Below are positions 27,801 through 34,801 of a DNA stretch of 64,000 nucleotides, piece after piece. The notes under the pieces are model-generated. The model worked only from the letters and a program-made list of their open reading frames with translations, was not told the DNA's origin and ran no database searches. Location: assembly GCA_021737785.1 (NCBI GenBank), contig JAIPDI010000001.1, forward strand, positions 232,353 through 296,352. Reading direction: 5' to 3'. Made by a program: the position numbers and the translations under genes. This stretch comes from Deltaproteobacteria bacterium (GTDB taxonomy: Bacteria; Desulfobacterota; DSM-4660; Desulfatiglandales; Desulfatiglandaceae). How positions within the stretch are numbered: position 1 is the stretch's first letter; every line of letters begins with the position of its first letter.

Positions 27801-28466
27801 GTCACTGATCCACGGCGTTCGACCCCCATGAAGATGGAGGACCGCCCGGTTCTGCGTGAACACCCCGCGGGTCACCGGAATCGGCAGTTTGGTCTCCGGA
27901 TCGTAATCGATCTCGAATTCCCCGGATCCCATGACGGTGGTATCCGTGGGAATAAACGCGTCGCCGGCCACGCCGACGGGAAGCGAATTGGTAAACTTGA
28001 TGCGCACCGCTGTGTTCTTATCGGCAATGATCAACGGCCCCAGAAAATGAAACGGCTCTGCGAGACCGTTGGGTCCATTGGTCTGCCGGTATCCCCGCAG
28101 CAAGGTGCCCCCTGCCCCTCCGGCCACCGGCGGAAGGTCGCTGTGCATCTGCTCCCGGTACTGTCCCATCTCTATTTCATAATAATCGGATCCCGGATAG
28201 GTGGTTGTGTCGGGAACGGCCACGGGTATATACTGACCCAGGTTGTTCTGACCCGCAGGATTCAGCAGCGGCAACCCATCCACAAATTTCCGGAGCGGCG
28301 GCGAGTTGGCCCAGTTAAAGGTATTGAAGTAATCCGGTATACCGTATTGGCGGGGGCCGGTCGCAGGATCGAGGGTAGGTACTGCCCCTGCCGGATTGAT
28401 GCCTGAAAATGAAACCGTCAATGCCATGAGCACAGTCATCGCAATCACTAATCGCCTTATTTTCAT
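24804..28466 (-). CDS. Multicopper oxidase fused to C-terminal FG-GAP/VCBS-like repeats
   Basis: Exported copper oxidase, 1220 aa, signal peptide cut near residue 28 (SFSGINPAGA). All four copper-ligand motifs are present: HLHGG (H211, H213), YHEHAWG (H298, H300), HPVHFH (844-849) and HCHILSHEEHDM (H950, C951, H952, H956, M961). This gives a T1 Cys-Met site plus the trinuclear centre, so an active cupredoxin oxidase is expected. The cupredoxin part is unusually long (~960 aa). From residue 970 follow five ~52-residue repeats with GDFNSDGRVDILWRN-type calcium loops, ending abruptly in KIVG. Substrate unknown: metal ions or organic phenols are possible. The copper export/trafficking genes start 6.3 kb away. 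Confidence 0.92.
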   Translation of the reverse strand: MKIRRLVIAMTVLMALTVSFSGINPAGAVPTLDPATGPRQYGIPDYFNTFNWANSPPLRKFVDGLPLLNPAGQNNLGQYIPVAVPDTTTYPGSDYYEIEMGQYREQMHSDLPPVAGGAGGTLLRGYRQTNGPNGLAEPFHFLGPLIIADKNTAVRIKFTNSLPVGVAGDAFIPTDTTVMGSGEFEIDYDPETKLPIPVTRGVFTQNRAVLHLHGGRTPWISDGTPHQWIAPKNENTVYPKGVSVDYVPDMWFDAAGNTIASCAGQSTCDVAGATNNPGYGSQTYYWTNEQSSRLMFYHEHAWGITRTGVYVGGAAGYLIRDDTENELITAGLIPGSVAGEEIPLVLMDKTYVDASTILDTDPTWIWGSQPGTVLPWDSTSAVPVTGDLWWPHVYMPAQNPFNPDLSGVAAYGRWHYGPWFWPPTDVPYPPVANEYYDPDCVPEAANNFFCQPPLRPGTPNPSWGAEAFMDTPVINGAAYPTLTVQPKKYRFRILNAAHDRFFNLQLYRAANKNNPTLPGAGAPVFTGPTTDLTEVAMVPAVTTVGFPENWPQDDREGGVPAPATRGPAMIQIGSEGGFLPGPVLLPNQPINWNTDPTTFTAGLVLQQNEGGGTLMLGPAERADVIIDFSEFGGKTLILYNDAPAPWPALDPHYDYYTGAPDNREMGGADTTQPGLGPNTRTIMQIVVSAGGPGTATPDAYDSAALTALEAAFTSTPGSPGVFERGQEPIIVGQSAYNDAYGMTFPATAPNWGLSYIWSTSLNFMRPDGSIVTDYPMKPKAIQDEMGETFDEFGRMSANLGLELASTTAGIQTFVLQNFVDPPTEIVAQDQVQIWKITHNGVDTHPVHFHFFEVQVLNRVGWDGFIYLPDPNEIGWKDTVRIHPLEDTIVALRPARMYYPFTVPESIRPLNPAEPMGSQVGFSQLDPVTAQPVVPPVENVMHNFGHEYVWHCHILSHEEHDMMRPIVLNPNAKVDILWRNALSGATAFWFLDYSEQGVVSVAESLASETEPDLNWKVVGRGDWNSDSNADILWRNTSNGQNRVWYMDRNIKIGEAPILPTVPNQNWQIVGTGDFNSDGRVDILWRNTLTGSVGAWYMNGVDYLGNGFTSVLLDQSWQIMGTGDFSGDGRPDILWRNTQTGSIGVWYMNGMTYLTYALTIPEPDQNWQIVGVDDFNADIKPDILWRNSSTGENRIWFMDGMQRIGEGPLLPTVTDTNEKIVG
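24807..25559 (-). repeat. Tandem FG-GAP-like repeat DNA inside the oxidase gene
   Basis: Five diverged ~150-160 bp coding repeats, each encoding NWQIVGTGDFNSDG, DILWRN, and a W(Y/F)M(N/D)G segment. The spacing and residual DNA identity suggest growth by unequal recombination. The motif D-x-N/S-x-D-G is a predicted calcium-binding loop. Confidence 0.8.
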
Positions 28467-28516
28467 AATTTTTCCCCAACTAATAAGGTTAAGAGCGTTT
28501 TACAGCCACAATACAA

Positions 28517-28822
28517 TTAAATATCCGTCGGTGATTTTACTTTCGTCGGCATCGGAGGTTTTTTCTGTCTTTCCTTTGCAGCCTCTCCCAACAGGAGATT
28601 TCTACTGGCTTGGCCCCGCTTCTTGATTTCGCGAAACATCATGACCCTGGATTTCCAGTCGATCCCCGCCTCGGGCGGTATAATCTGCTCTCCGTCTATG
28701 GATGTGTTCGGCTGAATTGCCTGGTCCTGAGTCGCCGCAGCATTGTCCTGATCGGCGCCGGCCATGGCAATCCACATAAAGCTAAGTAAAACAAAGACAA
28801 CTGCACAAGGCATCTTTTTCAT
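28517..28822 (-). CDS. Small exported protein of unknown function
   Basis: 101 aa. The signal peptide (MPCAVVFVLLSFMWIAMAGADQ, cleavage near residue 23) is followed by an Ala/Gln/Asn-rich linker and a basic, helix-prone C-terminus (MMFREIKKRGQASRNLLLGEAAKERQKKPP). It lies 50 bp upstream of the multicopper oxidase on the same strand and may be co-transcribed with it. No family is recognised. Confidence 0.65.
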   Translation of the reverse strand: MKKMPCAVVFVLLSFMWIAMAGADQDNAAATQDQAIQPNTSIDGEQIIPPEAGIDWKSRVMMFREIKKRGQASRNLLLGEAAKERQKKPPMPTKVKSPTDI

Positions 28823-28883
28823 GGTTCCCCCCTCTTCCCTGGATTGATTCTCTCAATGACACCGCGATTCTTTACCCGGACAT

Positions 28884-29687
28884 TCACTTGATGGCAAGGA
28901 GTTCCGTTTCAAAAATGATCGTGTCCCCCGGTTCGATGTGGTGGCCGGCTCCCCCCGCTCCATAGGCGAGTTCAGACGGAATAAAAATCTCCCATTTGGA
29001 ACCGACCGGCATGAGCTTGAGCGCCTCCTTCCAGCCGGGAATGACGCTGTTGACCTTGAGGCTTACTGGACGCCCCCTGCGGTAGGAGCTGTCGAATTCC
29101 GTACCGTCGATAAGCATTCCCCGATAGTGGCACTCTATGGTATCGGTGTCGGTGGGCCTTTTTCCTTCACCCGACCTGATGATCCGGTATTGCAGGCCGC
29201 TTGGCAAGGCTATGACCCCTTCCTTTTTCATGTTTTCCGCCAGAAACGCCGCTCCCTTTTTCCTGTTCTCTTCCAGTGAAGCGGTTCGGATCCTTGCCTG
29301 CGACCGTCGCACTTCGTCCTGATAGGCCATTACGGCCCTTCGAATCTCGGCATCGGACATAAGAAGCCCCTTGCCTGAGTAGGCGTCCTGCATCCCCCTT
29401 ATCACCATCTCCAGGTCAATATCGACTTCCTGCTTTTTGAAGTTGCCGATTAACTGGACGCCGATGGCGTAATTCACCTGATCCCTTTGTGTCTTGAGAA
29501 GAGATGGTTCGTCGGCCTTCTCCGGTGCGGTCTGCCCACCCTGTGCGGCCTGTGGGGCGATATCCGGCTGAGATTGGGCCCGGGCATCCCTATCCCTTGC
29601 CCAAGGCGCAAACACCATGGCAACAACCGCCAGGCATATTATGTAATACAATCTTCGATTTTTCAATTCAAGTTCCTCATGGGTCAT
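28884..29687 (-). CDS. FKBP-type peptidyl-prolyl isomerase (Mip/FkpA-like)
   Basis: Periplasmic or membrane-anchored prolyl isomerase, 267 aa from ATG 29687; an in-frame TTG at 29711 is less likely. A hydrophobic segment (LYYIICLAVVAMVFAPW) is followed by an acidic linker, the helical FKBP N-terminal dimerisation domain (VNYAIGVQLIGNFKKQEVDIDLEMVIRGMQDAYSG..., residues ~65-150) and a C-terminal FKBP domain (GLQYRIIRSGEG, DTIECHYRGMLIDGTEFDSSY, VIPGWKEALKLMPVGSKWEIFIPSELAYG). The family assists folding of exported proteins, fitting the many secreted proteins in this stretch. Confidence 0.93.
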   Translation of the reverse strand: MTHEELELKNRRLYYIICLAVVAMVFAPWARDRDARAQSQPDIAPQAAQGGQTAPEKADEPSLLKTQRDQVNYAIGVQLIGNFKKQEVDIDLEMVIRGMQDAYSGKGLLMSDAEIRRAVMAYQDEVRRSQARIRTASLEENRKKGAAFLAENMKKEGVIALPSGLQYRIIRSGEGKRPTDTDTIECHYRGMLIDGTEFDSSYRRGRPVSLKVNSVIPGWKEALKLMPVGSKWEIFIPSELAYGAGGAGHHIEPGDTIIFETELLAIK

Positions 29688-29801
29688 CCATTTTCTCTTA
29701 TGCGGGCGCAACCGGAATCATTCCAGTCCGCTTTCAGAACCCTACCTTTCCACCATTCGAGCCGAAGTCGACAGGGCCCTCAGTCCAATTGTACTCGAAA
29801 A

Positions 29802-31253
29802 TCACTCGATCACCCGGATCTCAACCCAATCATAAAAAAGCGGTTCATCCACAATATCATCGGGATTCGTATCCACCCCGAAGTAAAAGATATAGGTCCC
29901 GGCCTGAAGAAGACCGGAATAGATCTGCACAGGGGATACCGTCACCAACGGAGATTGCATCACGGGACGGACTCCCGGTATCCATTCGGTGTAGGGATAG
30001 GAATAGAACTCTCCAAACGCGCTCGCGATAAGCCACCAATCCGCCTGTTTTCCATCCTCATCTCCCGGCGAAAGGCTAACCGTTATAATAACGGCGGTTC
30101 CGGCTGAAACCGTAAGAGGCCCGTCCTGTCCGTTGGCCTTTATGTCCGGCAGACACGGGGATGGAGGCGCCGTCATTCCCCCTCTCACCGCGCGCACAAG
30201 CCTGAGGCTCCCTTTGTTGGCGCTGTATCCGCCGCCGGTCAGGAAAAATATACCCCACGCATTGGCAGCATTGGACGCATAGGTCGTGGACGACCAGTAG
30301 AGCAAAGAGACCGCATTGGGGAAGAAGGTCGTATCCATCGATGGATTATAGCGCCCGTAATTTGCCAAAGACCGCAGTTCGTTGATGCTGGGTAAGCGCC
30401 AGTCCTCATGACCGCCAAGGGAGAGGCCTTCACAATAGGCCAACGCCTGTTCCCAGGTGAACGCCTCCTCCAGCGTATCCTGCTGCCATGTTAGCCCTGT
30501 TGAGGTGTCCGTCACCGTACCGTCACCATTATCGACATACGGTTCTGACACCGAGTCTGTTACGCCACGGACAGCACGTACAGAACCATAAACGTTCTTT
30601 CCTTTTGTGTCATCAAAGCCGTAATCGAAGCTCACCCCCCAGGCCCTGTAGATATTCTCGACGGGAGTATTCGACGACCAGTAAAACGATGAAATCGCAT
30701 GGGGAAAATAGTTGACATCGATCGTCGGCCCGGGCTGAGACACACCGTTATCAACGAGATAGGTCAATTCTTGAACCGTCGGAAGCCGCCAATCTCCATA
30801 TCCCCCAAAATTGGCATCATTCAACGCATTGATAAAATCTTCCGTATCCGTGCCATTGCCCGGAAAACCGGAATTTCCACCATTGGACATCGGGTTGTTG
30901 TCGTACCAGGTATAGGTGTTGTCTTTATCATGGATGGTCCCGTCATCGGTCTTGGTTTCCCAGATCAGGCCGGTGACATTGTCTTTGACCATGGCCCATG
31001 AAGCCGCGGAATCCGGCAGCGCATTTCCGCTGTGGTCCAATTTTGTATAGGAGGGTGGGTTCATGGAATAATTTGCATCCTGCCCGTAAAACAGCTGGCC
31101 CGGAGAGGGACAGGGGATCTCGCCGCTATCATCATAGCACTTGGTTTGGCCCGTATCCGGAATTGGGCCGGAAACCGCATGGCCTGCCAAAAGGAGCATC
31201 GCAAGGCATAGAAAAATCTTTGTAAGATCTTTTCTTTTCATAACGGTATCCAT
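29802..31253 (-). CDS. Secreted DUF1566 (Lcl C-terminal domain) protein with two domains
   Basis: 483 aa; signal peptide KIFLCLAMLLLAGHAVSG. Two copies of the DUF1566/Lcl_C domain are visible: residues ~85-215 (VTGLIWETKTDDG, YGDWRLPTVQELTYLVD, FYWSSNTPVE, VRAVRG) and ~225-355 (TGLTWQQDTLEEAFTWEQALAYCEGL, HEDWRLPSINELRSLANYG, LYWSSTTY, VRAVRG). The C-terminal ~120 residues form a beta-rich module (GKQADWWLIASAFGEFY, GTYIFYFGVDTNPDDIVDEP) common at the ends of deltaproteobacterial surface proteins. ATG 31241 is an alternative start. Function unknown; the domain occurs in C-type-lectin-like surface proteins. Confidence 0.85.
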   Translation of the reverse strand: MDTVMKRKDLTKIFLCLAMLLLAGHAVSGPIPDTGQTKCYDDSGEIPCPSPGQLFYGQDANYSMNPPSYTKLDHSGNALPDSAASWAMVKDNVTGLIWETKTDDGTIHDKDNTYTWYDNNPMSNGGNSGFPGNGTDTEDFINALNDANFGGYGDWRLPTVQELTYLVDNGVSQPGPTIDVNYFPHAISSFYWSSNTPVENIYRAWGVSFDYGFDDTKGKNVYGSVRAVRGVTDSVSEPYVDNGDGTVTDTSTGLTWQQDTLEEAFTWEQALAYCEGLSLGGHEDWRLPSINELRSLANYGRYNPSMDTTFFPNAVSLLYWSSTTYASNAANAWGIFFLTGGGYSANKGSLRLVRAVRGGMTAPPSPCLPDIKANGQDGPLTVSAGTAVIITVSLSPGDEDGKQADWWLIASAFGEFYSYPYTEWIPGVRPVMQSPLVTVSPVQIYSGLLQAGTYIFYFGVDTNPDDIVDEPLFYDWVEIRVIE

Positions 31254-31459
31254 TTTCCAATCTAAACGACGATGAATCGAGGTTAATTCCCAACGGCATT
31301 GGGAACTTATTCCTGCGTTGGTTCCGACATTGGCCCTAAGGCGCTTAGTGAGTTATTTCCGGGTTTTCTGTCACAAAAAACAAGAAACGTTTTACCTCTT
31401 TGCGTCTTGGCGTCTTTGCGCGAGACATGTTTTGGCTGCGGTTATCCGCGTTAGACATA

Positions 31460-33886
31460 TTACTGGTTCATGTTCACGATGGCCCCCGGGCTTATGTCTA
31501 CGCCCGGTTTAATATTTATTCTGGGTGCCTTGAAGTTGATTTGGGCGCCGTTTTCGATGATGACATTGGGGCCCATGGTAATGGATGTTGTGGCTACGCA
31601 TTCGCACTGGGTGCCCGTACGAAATCTTACGTTTGTGAGGACCACCGGGTCTCCGTCACACTCCGGGCAGGGAGGAAAGACAACCGCGCTGACTTTTGTA
31701 ACAAAGGCATCGGAGTTACCGAGAAAGGGGTCGCCCGCGCCTCCGGCGAAGGTCGGCTGATACGCATTTGCCGTAGGAAAATTGTCCGAATAGGTATATC
31801 CCGTAACATAGGTGTTGTCTGAAGCGTCTACGGCGATTCCGTTTCCATAATCGCTACTGTTTCCCCCCAGGTAAGTGGAATAGTAAAACGCGTTTCCCGC
31901 TGAGGTGAGCTTGGTGACAAAGGCATCGGAGCTGCCGCCAAGTGCCGCCTGGATCGGTGCGAACGTGGGAAAATTGAGAGAAGCGGTATATCCCGTGACA
32001 TAGGCGCGCCCTGAGGCGTCTACGGCGATTCCATTTCCGGACTCGGCACCGGCGCCTCCCAGATAAGTGGAGTAGGATAATGCGTTCCCTGTTGCGGAAA
32101 GCTTGGTTATAAAGGCGTCGGAACCGCCGCCGAGGGAGAGTTGCAGCGGGGTTACCGTGGGAAAATTGGTGGAGTAGGTCTCTCCCGCGACATAGACGTT
32201 GCCCGGAGCGTCCACGGCGATCCCATATCCCGAATCGGAACTGCTGCCCCCCAGGTAGGTGGCGTAGAAAAGGGCGCTTCCCGTATAGGAAAGTTTGGCG
32301 ATAAAGGCATCAGCGCTGCCGCCCAGGGTCCCCTGAACCGGGGTTAACGTGGGGAAATCCATGGAGGCGGTATATCCCGTGACATAGGAGTTGCCCGTAT
32401 TGTCTATGGCTATCGCATATGCGGCGTCGGAACTGCTGCCCCCCAGATAGGTGGAAAAAAACAGGGTGTTTCCGTCTGAGGACAGCCTGGCAATAAAGGC
32501 ATCTCCGCTGCCGAAAAAGGGATCATCAGAGCTGCCGCCAAAGGTTGGCTGATACGCAGATGCCGTGGGAAAGTCAACGGAAGCGGTATCTCCCGTTACA
32601 AAGGCGCTTCCTAAGGCGGTCACGGCGACTCCATATCCGTAATCTTTGCCCCCCCCCCCCAGATAGGTGGCGTAGGAAAGGTTTCCCGACGGGGAAAGTT
32701 TGGCCACAAAGGCATCAAAGTCACCGCCGAGGGTTCCCTGGTACGGGTTTCTCGTGGGGAAATTGGTGGAAAGGGTGTATCCCGTGACATAGGCGTTGTT
32801 TGAGGCGTCTATGGCGATTCCGCATCCAACATCCCAACTGCTGCCCCCCAGATAGGTGGAATAGGAAAGGGCGCTTCCCGATGAGGAAAGCTTGGTGATG
32901 AAGGCGTCTGAGGTACCGGCGAAGGTCCCCTGATACGGGGTGCTCGTTGGAAAATTGCTGGAATAGGTATATCCTGCGACGTAGGCGTTGCCTGAGGCGT
33001 CTGCGGCGATTCCCATCCCGATATCATCGCCACTGCTTCCCCCCAGATAGGTGGAGTAGGAAAGAACGGGATCGATAATGAGGGGATAGGAGGGGTCATA
33101 GGCGGCGACCTGAAATCCGTACGAAAATTTTCCGGTTTGGGACTGACCGGCAGGGCTCAGGATTTCAAACCTTCCATCCACCGCCGTTTCGCCCTCTATC
33201 TCCTGATAGATATAGGGCTTCGTCTCTTTGAGTTGGCCGAATGCGGTCGCTATGAGAAGTTCTCCTTCCCCGTTTTTGGCGAGTCCTTCTATTCCATTGT
33301 AGGTTAATAAAATATCTTCGGGTTCCCCCCCCGGGTTTACAACAAATTCATACTCGATGTCCTTGCCGTTTCCAAATACCTTCAGGTCGATCCCCTTGTA
33401 TACCCCTTTGTAGACCACTCCCCGATAGGTAGGAATGCCCGTCTTCCATTGACTCCTGTCATTGCCGGCCAAGAAATTGATGCCACCCTCTTGACGGTCC
33501 AAACCCTCCATCAAGACCCCTTCCCGGGCATTTTCAAACCCAAGGCTGAACACCAGCCGTTCTGGTTTTTCCTCCGAGGTGTATGGACCCTTTTTCGGCC
33601 CCCGTGTCCTCTTCCAGGCCGCCTTTTCCCAGCGAAGAAGGTCGAATACGATCCCTTCATCTGTAAAATACAGGGTCTGACCGGATGTCTTGACATAAAA
33701 CCTGACTCTGGAATCAAGCTGCCCCTTGTTTTCAATAAAGTGTAGCGGCAGGTTTCCATAGGCCTCCAGGATACTCTCCCTGTCAGCCTTTCCAGACGCA
33801 GCAGCCCCTGAAAACCATAGGAATGAAACAGAGAAAAGAAACAAAACAATGGCCGGCAGGAGATTTAATCCAAGTTTTGTCTTCAT
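31460..33886 (-). CDS. Secreted SBBP-repeat beta-propeller protein
   Basis: About 808 aa from ATG 33886, preceded by AGGAGA; signal peptide LLPAIVLFLFSVSFLWFSGAAASG. An N-terminal domain (NLPLHFIENKGQLDSRVRFYVKTSGQTLYFTDEG...) is the usual partner of SBBP repeats. Seven SBBP repeats follow (YSTYLGGSSGDD...GIAVDASGNAYVTGYT...NFPT...DAFITKLS), enough for a seven-bladed propeller. Repeats 3 and 7 carry an extra DPFFGSG/DPFLGNS loop. The tail (PPCPECDGDPV...CECVATTSITMGPNVIIENGAQINF) resembles domains found at ends of surface proteins. A G12 tract interrupts repeat 3. Role unknown; probably surface-exposed. Confidence 0.88.
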   Translation of the reverse strand: MKTKLGLNLLPAIVLFLFSVSFLWFSGAAASGKADRESILEAYGNLPLHFIENKGQLDSRVRFYVKTSGQTLYFTDEGIVFDLLRWEKAAWKRTRGPKKGPYTSEEKPERLVFSLGFENAREGVLMEGLDRQEGGINFLAGNDRSQWKTGIPTYRGVVYKGVYKGIDLKVFGNGKDIEYEFVVNPGGEPEDILLTYNGIEGLAKNGEGELLIATAFGQLKETKPYIYQEIEGETAVDGRFEILSPAGQSQTGKFSYGFQVAAYDPSYPLIIDPVLSYSTYLGGSSGDDIGMGIAADASGNAYVAGYTYSSNFPTSTPYQGTFAGTSDAFITKLSSSGSALSYSTYLGGSSWDVGCGIAIDASNNAYVTGYTLSTNFPTRNPYQGTLGGDFDAFVAKLSPSGNLSYATYLGGGGKDYGYGVAVTALGSAFVTGDTASVDFPTASAYQPTFGGSSDDPFFGSGDAFIARLSSDGNTLFFSTYLGGSSSDAAYAIAIDNTGNSYVTGYTASMDFPTLTPVQGTLGGSADAFIAKLSYTGSALFYATYLGGSSSDSGYGIAVDAPGNVYVAGETYSTNFPTVTPLQLSLGGGSDAFITKLSATGNALSYSTYLGGAGAESGNGIAVDASGRAYVTGYTASLNFPTFAPIQAALGGSSDAFVTKLTSAGNAFYYSTYLGGNSSDYGNGIAVDASDNTYVTGYTYSDNFPTANAYQPTFAGGAGDPFLGNSDAFVTKVSAVVFPPCPECDGDPVVLTNVRFRTGTQCECVATTSITMGPNVIIENGAQINFKAPRINIKPGVDISPGAIVNMNQ
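31690..33065 (-). repeat. Seven tandem SBBP coding repeats
   Basis: Seven diverged ~190-215 bp coding repeats, each with a GGGGGCAGC-like core that encodes YLGGSS. The high similarity of the cores makes the region prone to recombination and slippage. Confidence 0.8.
32649..32660 (-). repeat. Homopolymeric G12 tract within the SBBP-repeat gene
   Basis: Twelve consecutive C on the plus strand (G12 in the coding strand) encode the four glycines of YLGGGGKDYG in repeat 3. The other six repeats have interrupted G-tracts at this point. A run of this length is a classic slipped-strand site. Confidence 0.8.
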
Positions 33887-34801
33887 GTTGTCTCCTTCTT
33901 GCAAAATAGGAATCGTCTATTTGTAACCAACCCGATCGCTCCCAAAAATATTAACGTCTTTCACCCAATCCTGATGGGCCAATAAAAAGTCCAAAACGCC
34001 ACATTCGAACCGAGTGATTTTACCCTGTTGTCCTTACTGAAAAGGCTGGATTGCAAACCTTTACCAGACCATCAAGGATTAGAGATCTCAGGGAAATAAA
34101 CAATCACCCCGGCTTTCGCTGGGGTAACGGACTCGGGGCCTTTTTATGGTAAAGGCGGATTTTGCCATAACCCGGAATGTGGAAACGCTATTGGCGGTAA
34201 GACGGCTCCAGAACCGCAATGGGTGCGCTCCATAGCCCGGCCCGAAATTTCCTTTTTTTGTTTTCTTGCTCTTTTTTGTGTGAAGTGTGAAGAAGGATTC
34301 ACGATTTGACAGCATTTTAATTTCCGTAAAAAAAAACGGCAATGGGGTCTATCCCTTATTCTCAAAAATTTCTTAAAAAAATTTGTACTCCATATTACAT
34401 GACCTTTCGCAACAAGATAACGTCCTGAAAAAATGTGAAAAAAGTGACGTTTAGGAAAAGGATGGCTGGAGAATACCCGTCTGAATACCCTCATTTTTGG
34501 AGAGGCCATGGCCCAAACAACCCGGTCTTCCATTTGACAAGCGGTCGATTAAAGTAGAATATTATGGCCGACTTGATCTGGAACGCCATGGAAGTCATCA
34601 CAGATCATTGTAAACCAAAGAAACCGGCTGACCAGATCCAGGTCCAATACATTGGTGCCAGGGTGGGCCTGAAACCTTTTACGCACCAACATCTTCGGTG
34701 TCTTAACGGCCCCACAGGAGGTACTTTTCCCCAGGAGCGTCTCAAAAAAAACATAGGAGTTTGATACCTCGATTCAGGCGGAAAGCAGGCTGATTGATAC
34801 T
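33887..34801 (+). other. 915 bp intergenic region upstream of the cus genes
   Basis: No supported gene. AT-rich, with T- and A-runs. A hairpin ACCCCGGC-TTTC-GCTGGGGT (about 34107-34126, one G-U pair) could be a transcription end or attenuator. A promoter-like sequence at 34534-34562 (listed separately) leaves a ~240 nt leader before cusB. A 66-codon frame at 34564-34764 has no ribosome-binding site and no recognisable similarity. Confidence 0.6.
34534..34562 (+). promoter_or_regulatory. Sigma70-like promoter candidate for the cus-nos transcription unit
   Basis: TTGACA (34534-34539), 17 nt spacer, GAATAT (34557-34562); TAGAAT overlaps two bases earlier. No clear CueR or CusR palindrome was recognised beside it. 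Confidence 0.4.

Noticed and set aside
34564..34764. 66-codon frame upstream of cusB
   Set aside because: No ribosome-binding site, no recognisable features, and it begins right at the candidate promoter.
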